From: Symsagittifera roscoffensis
Lineage: Eukaryota > Xenacoelomorpha > Acoela > Convolutidae
DNA: 64,000 bases
Direction of reading: 5' to 3'
NCBI RefSeq assembly: GCF_963678635.1
Contig: NC_087064.1
Location: forward strand, 58,662,338-58,726,337
Part shown: one piece after another, positions 1 to 8,374 of the stretch
Layout of the letters: each line of letters starts with the position of its first letter
How positions within the stretch are numbered: position 1 is the stretch's first letter
Program-made: the position numbers and the translations under genes
Notes under the pieces: model-generated
Database searches by the model: none
What the model was told of the DNA's origin: nothing
Seen by the model: the letters and a program-made list of their open reading frames with translations, nothing else

Positions 1-2112
1 CTGAACTGGAACAGGTGATCAGTCGAGTGGGAAAGCAGCCAAGAAGGATCTGACAGTTCTCGAGTTCTCAAGTTGGGCAGAACGGGTATCGTTACAATTC
101 ACATTACATTATAGGAAATAAGTGTAAAATTGGATAAGCGATATCCCCCGGTTTTGACAAACGTTTTTACTTGAGCAGGCCTGGAGACAGGTCTACGGTT
201 TTCTCTTGAGAGGTTTAGCACCCGGCGCTTAAGGTAATTTTAGGCTTAAGAAGGGGGGCTAAAAAGGGGGGAGGTTAGAAGGGGGGCTGGTTAAGTTAGA
301 GGTTGGTGGTTGTAAATTGTAAAAAAGGGAGAAAATTAGAGTAACTAATTGGTCGACATCGTTGATTTAGTTACATTAGTCATTTAAACGCGTTGGTCAT
401 AGGAAACGGATATCCAAAATTGGAATTAGGTTAAGGTAGGTACCCTGGTCGGATCGGTAGGGGGGAACGGACATAGACAGTTTTTGTGATACCCCATAAG
501 ATCGCTAGCAGGGGGGAAGGAAACGCGTGGCAATTAGGTACCAGACATTTTTTTTTCGACGAAAGGTAGACATTGGTCACCTTTGAATTTTAGGTGGGCT
601 CATTTTTCAGTTTTTATTACTTTTTCTGGCTTGGATTTTTTGTTGCATTTTGGGGAGGATTTGTGTTTAGTTTTTATACGAACAGGTGATCACAAGATAC
701 CTGCGCACATGTTTTGGTCTCAAGTTGCTTGGAACATTGAAATAGAGGTAACTAAAAAGAAACAAGAAAAAAGGGGGGTCAGCATTTGGCTTTTAAGAGA
801 GGGTTTGTGGGGAAATTTTACTAGAGCTTGAGTGGTGGTACAAGGTACAGTGAATCAAGAAGTCCCCATAACGAAGAAGAGAGAGGTCCCACCGCTCAGA
901 CACTTGTCAACAGTCTTGGGACAGTGCCAAAGAAGTCCTGGGACAGTGTTGGACCAGAACAGTCTTGATACAGTCTTGGGACAGTGGTCTTGGGACAGTG
1001 GTCTTGGGACAGGGTCTTGGGACAGGGTCTTGGGACAGTGGTCTTGGGACAGTGGTCTTGGGACAGGGTCTTGGGACAGTGGTCTTGGGACAGTGGCCTT
1101 GGGGCAAGGGTCTTGGGACAGGGTCTTGGGACAGTGGCCTTGAGACAGTGGTCTTGGGACAGGGTCTTGGGACAGGGTCTTGGGACAGGGTCTTGGGACA
1201 GTGGTCTTGGGACAGTGGTCTTGGGACAAGGGTCTTGGGACAGTGGTCTTGGGACAAGGGTCTTGGGACAAGGGTCTTGGGACAGGGTCTTGGGACAAGG
1301 GTCTTGGGACAAGGGTCTTGAGACAGTGGTCTTGGGACAGTAGTCTTGGGACACTAGCCTTGGGATAGTAGTCTTGGGACAGTAGTCTTGGGACACTAGC
1401 CTTGGGACAGTGGTCTTGGGACACTAGCCTTGGGACACTAGCCTTGGGACACTAGCCTTGGGACAGTAGTCTTGGGACACTAGCCTTGGGACACTAGCCT
1501 TGGGACACTAGCCTTGGGACAGTGGTCTTGGGACACTAGACTTGGGACACTAGCCTTGGGACAGTAGTCTTGGGACACTAGCCTTGGGACACTAGCCTTG
1601 GGACACTAGCCTTGGGACAGTAGTCTTGGGACACTAGCCTTGGGACAGTAGTCTTGGGACACTAGCCTTGGGACACTAGCCTTGGGACAGTGGTCTTGGG
1701 ACACTAGCCTTGGGACACTAGCCTTGGGACACTACTCTCAGGTCAGGGGTCTTGGGACACTGACGGAGTACTGGGACATTACCGAACAGTCTTGGGACAG
1801 TAAAAGGAAGCCTGGGACGGTACGAAGAAGAGTAGGGACGGTAACTGGAAGTCTTAGGACAGTATAAAAATTAAAGTAAAATTACAACAAGCTGTTTTAA
1901 GACAGGATTAAGACAGAACAAGACAAATTGGAACCCGGTACAGTTGAGACCACGAATAAAGAAAATTACTCGAAGATTTTAGAGAACTGGAACAAGGTTT
2001 TTATCACGTTGTATATTTTCTTTTAAGAATTTGTTTCCACAAAATTTTTATTCTTAGAATAGAATTGTGTATAAAATAAAATTGTAAATAAGAGCAATTG
2101 TAAATAGAAATA
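1..2112 (+). other. Retroelement 5' leader region
   Basis: No convincing coding sequence precedes the gag frame. The first 900 bases are G-rich in places, with several runs of six G. The middle is a minisatellite, annotated separately. The last 110 bases before gag are AT-rich. The element's 5' LTR and primer-binding site are not recognisable here. An 11-base word, GAACTGGAACA, occurs at the window start (3-13) and again near 1985, meaning unknown. The open frame at 583-831 has no family resemblance. Confidence 0.5.
907..1866 (+). repeat. 14-bp minisatellite array in the retroelement leader
   Basis: About 57 head-to-tail copies of CTTGGGACAnnnnn (13 or 14 bp) fill roughly 962-1760. Variants are sorted along the array: units ending GTGGT or AGGGT dominate the left half, units ending CTAGC or GTAGT the right half. 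More degenerate units spaced about 20-28 bp apart flank both sides (907-961 and 1745-1866). Open frames on both strands inside it are by-products of the repeat and are not annotated as genes. Confidence 0.95.
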
Positions 2113-4170
2113 ATGAGACGGAGTAGGGTACCGGTGCTTGAAAAAAGGTCAAGTGGATCAAACACGAAATATAACTCGTCGCTGCGTGGAACGACATCAA
2201 GGGGCCCAGGCAAAACAAAAAATAACTTTTCAGTTAGCATGGTCAGCACGAGAAGTGGCACCGAGAGCAAGACGCGAGAAGATGCGAGGGAAAAACAGGT
2301 GGAGCCCACAATCGAAATCGACCTAGAGACACCAGACCAGAGCGTAGATGAAGTGGAGAAAAAGACAACGGAATCCACACCGATGCCCCATATGGAAGAT
2401 CAAAATCCAAAAACCGTGGAGTTTTCGCCAATAGACGCGTTGGAAGACACAACAGGCAATACCCGAGAAACGGTGAAAGATGACTCTCAAGTAAAGAAGA
2501 CATCTTTTACAGAAAAGTTGGCGATGATGGTCGGAATGAAATCGAAAGACAACACGGCCGAGGAATCACAGACTGGAAGAGCACGAACATTTGGGACAGT
2601 GAGCACGAAGGCGACAGAAGCCGACCCAAAGGAAGAACAAGCCAGAAAGGAAGCGACAGCTGGAAACAAGACAACGGCTGATCATGAAACAGCTACCCTT
2701 GAGCTTGGAGACCTGATGACAAAACTAAATCAGATCGACAAGAGACTGAAGTACAGTGAGGAAGATAGAGACTTAATAAGGAAAGAGTTGAAATACAACA
2801 AACACGAGTATCTGGATAGTTATTTTAACCTGGCTAAGGCGACAGACGAGAGAATCCAGCAGATGTCGGACAAGGTAGATGCCACCAATGAAGAACGAGA
2901 TAAGAACATCAAAAAAGATATGCAACAGTTGAAAAACCGATATGATGATGTCAACAGCCAATTAGGTAGCCTGGAAAAGAGAATGGACATAATGAACAGG
3001 AATCAGGCCGAAAGTTCGTGTGCAATACAGGCGAAGTTGGATGCAATCTTGAGAAATTCTACCTCACAAGAAAGACCGGCAGCGGATCGCACGCAACGCA
3101 CCAGAGTTGACTTTGTGGAACCACAAAGGGGCAAACGGCAATCGACACCGTTGCCCTTAACCCGGGACACGGTGAGCATAGCACCAACAGCTGCTAAAAC
3201 AATCATGAAGAATGGAACGTCAAGTACAACGACTGGCCCGGGGGACTCAACAGCTAACAGCAACGCAGGTCCGGATGCTATGACATGGGCAAGCACTTGG
3301 GAGATGATGAACAGGACTCTAGAGGCCTTTGCCACGAGGAACACTGACTCGAGCGATAGGAGGGACGGAAAATCAAGAAAAACTTTCAAGTAGCCAAAGG
3401 AATTCAAAGACGACTCCGATGGATGTATCGACACTTGGGTGGAAGTGATGAGATTACACCTAGAGCAAGATAACTTAAATGATGAAAGACAAGCATGCAC
3501 GGCCATACTCAGCAACTTAGAAGGCACGGCATTAAAATGCGTGGTCGCAAAGAAGGAAGAAGAACGCGACACCGCGGACAAGATCTTCGAGATATTACTG
3601 AATCGATTCGGGTCAGGCATGAAGGGTCACCAAGCGATGATGCGATTTGAAAAGAGAAGGCAGAGGGACGACGAGTCAATAGATCGGTTCCTAGATGACC
3701 TCGAGAGCTTGAGAAGAAGGAGTGACCCAGAGGAGTCGACAAACAGAAGAAACTTCAGCATTGCCTCGAAGTTCATTGATGGGGTAAAAAGTGATGACTT
3801 AAGGACAATGTTAGCTACATACTACACATTGTCGAAAGACAGCGCACCAACCCCAGAAGAAATGATACAGAAATCAAGGGAATACATGCTGATGAAGCCC
3901 AAGAAATACTCATATTCGGAAAACAGGAACACACAGGGGGGAAGCCAACCCCAGAGGTCATCATGGTACAAACCTAGAGATGATATGGATAAGCGCAGAT
4001 CATGCGCGAACTGCGGGTCAGCGGACCACCACGTGGCTGACTGCACAACATACAAACAAGGCATGAAGAGCCTAGGATACGCACCGGATGAGGAGGACAT
4101 GAGCCAAATGGAGGAACACGAGTACTATAATGGCTTAATCATCAAGATAGGCGCTAGATGCTTCTTCTGA
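2113..4170 (+). CDS. gag: Retroelement Gag-like polyprotein (interrupted by TAG)
   Basis: The structural protein expected to form the retroelement particle and bind its RNA. The frame opens at ATG 2113; a second ATG at 2239 is an alternative. The N-terminal half is charged and low in complexity, followed by a probable coiled coil (about residues 190-300). An in-frame TAG at 3391-3393 splits the frame, which continues without shift into a capsid-like region (about 3394-3900) typical of retrotransposon gag. A CCHC zinc knuckle (C-x2-C-x4-H-x4-C) lies at about 4003-4044. The frame ends at TGA 4168-4170, and the next codon continues in the same frame into pol. Either these stops are read through or the copy has decayed; the sequence alone cannot decide. 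Confidence 0.8.
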
Positions 4171-7059
4171 ATGGATTGTCCCTTGTTCTGGGAAGCGGTC
4201 AAGGACCAGAGTCACCCCAAACATAAGTTGGCATTAGCGGCGGTGCAGAATCAGCGGAACAGGCAGAACGAGTTTGAATCGAGGAACTTAGGAACACCAA
4301 GCACGGAATTGCCAACGAAGACAGTGAAAGCTGTAACACATGTTAATGGTGCGATAGAATCCGCGGCAGGGAATTCTCTAGAGATAAATTATGAGAAAGC
4401 GGCGACGGAGGCAATTGCCAAAGTGAAACAGGATCTGGCTGCGAAAGAAATAGAGCAACGATTAAAGCTGGAGATCGAAAGACAGAATTTTAACGAAGCA
4501 TTAACCGGATCGAACCCAACACCAGAGGCTGTACAGGGCTCAACAAAAACCGGGAATTGTAACACTGTAAAAATGGTGACGGGAAAGCCATTCGGCATAT
4601 CGAAAATTGGGGCGAGAATAATGTCGATAATCACAGTGGGCGGCCACGAGGTAACCAGAAACTTGAGCGAACCGAGCGACCAGACAATAATGCACATTGA
4701 CGTGTACGCAGATTACTTGAGTGGTATAAGCCCACAAACGACTTCTAGAGCGCTGAGAGCACTACTCATGAGAGGGGGCAGCAAGTCGGTACGTGTTGAT
4801 AACAGATATACTGAAGCTTATGGTCCACACGAGGTGATGCTAAATATAGATGGGATCAACATCTATACCAAGACAATGATAACATGTGACGAAGACCTAA
4901 TTGGGCAAATCTACGTAGGGAAAGAAGAGTTGAAAGTGAGATCGATTGGACACTGCGCCATGCTTGAAGAAGATGCAATGCACATCGGGACGGAGGCAGA
5001 TGTGACAGGGCACGTGCTAGATATAAGTGGCAAAAAGACTCAGTTGCGTGGGTTACTTGATACGGGAGCAGTCTTGAGCGTCATACCAATCGAAACTTGG
5101 GAAAGGATGGGCTTTGACAAAGATGACTTGATAGACTCGAGAATACGGCTGTCAGCTGCAAACAAAGGGGCCCTTCGGGTGCTGGGCAGGACGCCGATAA
5201 TAGCCCTCAATTTGGGGGAACGTAACCTGTGGATGGGCTTTATCGTGGTAGAAAACCTAGATGAATCTGACCAATTCATTTTGGGCAGGGACTTCATCAG
5301 GAATTTCGACGTAACAATTGACCTAAATAACGCAATGTTCAGGATACGGAACCCGGATAGGAGGTACGCAATCAAACCGGTAAATTTAATAATGGCAAAT
5401 GAGAACAAAGCACCGGTATTCTTGAGTAGGAGGGTGAGGCTAAAAGCTAATGAAGCGGCAATCGTAAGCTTGAGGATGAAAAATTACAATGAACTAAGTG
5501 ACAACAAGCAAGTGTGTATAGTTCCAAATCCTAATAGTCAAAGTGCTGCTGTTTTAGGAAGATCATTCTCGATAACGAAGAGCGGCCTCTGCGTCAGTGT
5601 CTTGTTGAATACCCTTGATGTACCGATCACGATACAGAGAGGGAGGAAACTGGGATATGCTTTACCGGTTAAAACTCGATATGAAACGATTGAGAACTCA
5701 AAACAGAATGAGGTTGTTGATTGTCCCAATCACAGGGACAAAATTTGTATCTTGAGAAGATTGCAGAAAATAAAAGATTCTTCAGGTCTTATTAAATCAC
5801 TTAAGTCAGAAACGGACGATGGGCTGTCGAGCTGTTCGAACTTTCCAGAGCGAACCACACTAGATGAAATGCAAACTGATAAACCGGTTCTGCCGGAGAT
5901 TGAACATTTGAGGGGCAAACTGAAAGATGAACAGCTCGAAGCCATCAAGGACGTACTGAAGCGGAACGAGGAAGTTTTTTCGAGGCATAAGGCGGATATC
6001 GGGTGTTGTAATTTCGTTGAGCATGAAATAGAACTTGAGGAAAACGCGGTACCACACAGGGAGGGGGCGAGGCGCATGACCCCACACAAATCGGACGCGT
6101 GTAGAAAAGAGATCGAGACGTTACTAGAGTATGACATGATAGAACCATCCAAGTCACCGTGGGCGTGTGGAGTAGTGATGGCCAAAAAGAAAGGCGACCA
6201 GTTGAGGTTTTGTTGTGACTTTCGATACCTGAACTCCGTCACGGTGAAGGATGCCTATCCCATACCTAGGATTGATGAGAGCCTCTCGAAGTTAGGTGAT
6301 GCAAAATTTTTTACGACTCTTGATTTAGGCTCGGCCTTTTGGCAAGTACCACTAAGGAAGCAGGACAGGGACAAGACAGGATTTGCCTGCGAGTTGGGTC
6401 TGTTTCAATGGAAACGGATGCCGTTTGGACTTTGCAATGCCACAGCCACGTTTCAGCGGTTGACGGCACACGCGCTGATAGGCGTGACGAAGAAGTATGG
6501 CAACCTGGTAATGTGCTACGTGGATGACGTGGTAATAGCGACGCCAACACTGGAAGACCACATTGAGAGACTTGACGAAGTGTTTGCATGCATGAAGAGG
6601 TCGGGGCTAAAGTGTAAACCATCAAAGTGCGAGATACTCAAAGACTCAATAAAATACTTGGGCAGGATGGTAGACAAGCACGGCATCAGACCTGATACGG
6701 ACGCCGTGGAAGCAGTCCTGACCTGGAAATCACCGAAGACAGAGCACCAGTTGATGAGCTTCCTGGGTTTCGCTAACTATTATAGAGAGTTCATCAAAGA
6801 CTATGCAGACAAGGTATACCCGATGCAACAATTAATGAGACACAAGGGCAAGAAGTTCACGTGGAACAACGCAGCAGAAGAGTCATTCCAGAGAATAAAG
6901 AAAGAGCTATGTGAGGCACCAGTACTGGGTATGCCGACTGAGAAAGGGATGTACGTGCTGGACACGGATGCGTCGGTAGTCGCGATTTCTGGGATTCTCC
7001 ACCAAGAACAAGAATGGAATGGGAAGACCAATAGCGTACGGGAGCAAAGTCCTGAGTGA
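4171..7059 (+). CDS. pol: Retroelement Pol, first part: protease, reverse transcriptase, start of RNase H
   Basis: In the same frame as gag, directly after its TGA. The first ~290 residues are a linker of unknown role. The aspartic protease shows LLDTGA at about 5050 and the matching ILGRDF motif near 5280. The reverse transcriptase spans about 6000-6800: TLDLGSAFWQVPL in the palm, a PFGLCNA motif, and the catalytic YVDD box at about 6520. The SFLGFANYYREFI stretch after it is typical of Ty3/gypsy connection regions. RNase H begins with LDTDAS at about 6960. The frame then leaves the conserved domain near 7020 and stops at 7057-7059, while the rest of RNase H lies in the +1 frame, so a small indel in this copy is the likely cause. 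Confidence 0.9.
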   Translation: MDCPLFWEAVKDQSHPKHKLALAAVQNQRNRQNEFESRNLGTPSTELPTKTVKAVTHVNGAIESAAGNSLEINYEKAATEAIAKVKQDLAAKEIEQRLKLEIERQNFNEALTGSNPTPEAVQGSTKTGNCNTVKMVTGKPFGISKIGARIMSIITVGGHEVTRNLSEPSDQTIMHIDVYADYLSGISPQTTSRALRALLMRGGSKSVRVDNRYTEAYGPHEVMLNIDGINIYTKTMITCDEDLIGQIYVGKEELKVRSIGHCAMLEEDAMHIGTEADVTGHVLDISGKKTQLRGLLDTGAVLSVIPIETWERMGFDKDDLIDSRIRLSAANKGALRVLGRTPIIALNLGERNLWMGFIVVENLDESDQFILGRDFIRNFDVTIDLNNAMFRIRNPDRRYAIKPVNLIMANENKAPVFLSRRVRLKANEAAIVSLRMKNYNELSDNKQVCIVPNPNSQSAAVLGRSFSITKSGLCVSVLLNTLDVPITIQRGRKLGYALPVKTRYETIENSKQNEVVDCPNHRDKICILRRLQKIKDSSGLIKSLKSETDDGLSSCSNFPERTTLDEMQTDKPVLPEIEHLRGKLKDEQLEAIKDVLKRNEEVFSRHKADIGCCNFVEHEIELEENAVPHREGARRMTPHKSDACRKEIETLLEYDMIEPSKSPWACGVVMAKKKGDQLRFCCDFRYLNSVTVKDAYPIPRIDESLSKLGDAKFFTTLDLGSAFWQVPLRKQDRDKTGFACELGLFQWKRMPFGLCNATATFQRLTAHALIGVTKKYGNLVMCYVDDVVIATPTLEDHIERLDEVFACMKRSGLKCKPSKCEILKDSIKYLGRMVDKHGIRPDTDAVEAVLTWKSPKTEHQLMSFLGFANYYREFIKDYADKVYPMQQLMRHKGKKFTWNNAAEESFQRIKKELCEAPVLGMPTEKGMYVLDTDASVVAISGILHQEQEWNGKTNSVREQSPE

Positions 7060-8374
7060 CACGGAAATGAAGTACGGAGCACCAAAAGCAGAGATGTTCG
7101 CGGTGGTTACCTTTGTCGAGAAATACAGGGCATACCTGGACAGTGAGCCATTCAAGTTGCGAGTCGACAACAGAGCACTGAGCTGGCTGAAAACGTACTC
7201 AATGGACCAAAGTTACATTGGGAGGTGGATAGTTCGCCTGGACGGATACAACATGATAATTGAGCATAGAACGCGAGATAAACATCAGAATGCCGACAGC
7301 TTGAGTAAGAAGACGGAGTTCTATGAGAGACAAGAGCAAAGAGAAGCAGACAGACCTGAAATCAAAGATGGCTTCTCATTCATGGACAAGGAAACGTACG
7401 ACAGTCTTCCACTCACAAGATGGCTGGACAAATCAGGCAAACCGATTGAAGATCATCCAGAATTACCAAAAGAGCCTCTCGAAAAAACGATCTTGAAGAA
7501 GAACAGAAGGATCCCGATGGAGATAATACTCAAGTCGAAGATCGTGAAGGAGACGCTCAAGGCAAAAGGCTATGATCTTAACCAGGTGGAAGCAGGAACT
7601 GCACAGATAGATGATGACTTAATGAGGTTACTCGAGAAACTATCAGATGATAAGCCTGTGATCCAAAAGAAGGATCAAGAAGAACAGGAAGTCACTATAA
7701 TTCGGAGAAAAGAGACAGTGAACGACACTGACTCATCAAGAGGAGGCGTCACTGACAGCAAAGATGTCGTGCGGTCACTAGTTGACAAAATCCCCGAGAA
7801 CATTCTGGAGCAGACCAAGGTTAGGAAAAAGAAAGTGACGTTCAATGAAGATACTGAACACCTGGGACTAGGTCAAGAGTCCGGGGAGTGTTCCAGGTTC
7901 ACGGTAGAAGGAACCGGAGAAGGAAAATTGTCCGGGGAGCGTGAAGAATGGGATGAAGACTCGGATGAGAGCAGCGAAGACCAGGACAGTCTATGCATGA
8001 TATTGGCGGAAGAGAAGATAAGACAACACGACAGGGAGTTACAGACGGATCCATCTTCAGGAACGTACAATCTGGACACACAAGAGGTACGAGGTGGTGA
8101 AGAACTTGAGAAAATTGCGGTTTCAAGAAAACCATTCAGGGAATTATCGTGCAACTCAAACGTCAGAACGAATCTGGTACCAGAAGACGACATGAAAATC
8201 GTGAAAAGGATGATATGCGTGAAACTGAGTGATGACATCCCTAACCCTGGTGAGATGAATGGACAGATCATGGCGCTGAAGGAGCATGTCAAGGCGAGAT
8301 ATAGGCTGTCAGACTTAATAAGAGCCCAGAAGAATAACAAAATGACAAGTAATCTCTCCAAATGGATCCAGTAG
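7019..8374 (+). CDS. pol: Retroelement Pol, second part: rest of RNase H and acidic linker
   Basis: The first ~100 residues complete the RNase H domain (RPIAYGSKVLS, then KYGAPKAEMFAVV, ending in HQNADSLSK, the usual close of a gypsy RNase H). The start is set by the frame change near 7020 rather than by a real initiation codon. After the domain come about 330 residues of charged, mostly unstructured linker with an acidic run near 7945-7995 (DEDSDESSEDQD). The last residues, with ARYRLSDLIRAQ, resemble the segment that precedes the integrase zinc finger in related elements. The frame stops at TAG 8372-8374 and continues in the same frame into integrase. The linker is long for a Ty3/gypsy element. 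Confidence 0.8.
   Translation: MGRPIAYGSKVLSDTEMKYGAPKAEMFAVVTFVEKYRAYLDSEPFKLRVDNRALSWLKTYSMDQSYIGRWIVRLDGYNMIIEHRTRDKHQNADSLSKKTEFYERQEQREADRPEIKDGFSFMDKETYDSLPLTRWLDKSGKPIEDHPELPKEPLEKTILKKNRRIPMEIILKSKIVKETLKAKGYDLNQVEAGTAQIDDDLMRLLEKLSDDKPVIQKKDQEEQEVTIIRRKETVNDTDSSRGGVTDSKDVVRSLVDKIPENILEQTKVRKKKVTFNEDTEHLGLGQESGECSRFTVEGTGEGKLSGEREEWDEDSDESSEDQDSLCMILAEEKIRQHDRELQTDPSSGTYNLDTQEVRGGEELEKIAVSRKPFRELSCNSNVRTNLVPEDDMKIVKRMICVKLSDDIPNPGEMNGQIMALKEHVKARYRLSDLIRAQKNNKMTSNLSKWIQ

Noticed and set aside
583-831. Small protein gene in the retroelement leader
   Set aside because: Short, hydrophobic low-complexity translation without family resemblance or other support.
907-1866. CRISPR-like array
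   Set aside because: Units are 14 bp, head to tail, without unique spacers, in a eukaryotic retroelement.
832-1867. Several long open frames on both strands with repeated SWDSGLGT or LSQDHCPKT
   Set aside because: They are translations of the 14-bp minisatellite; overlapping frames are open only because the unit lacks stops.
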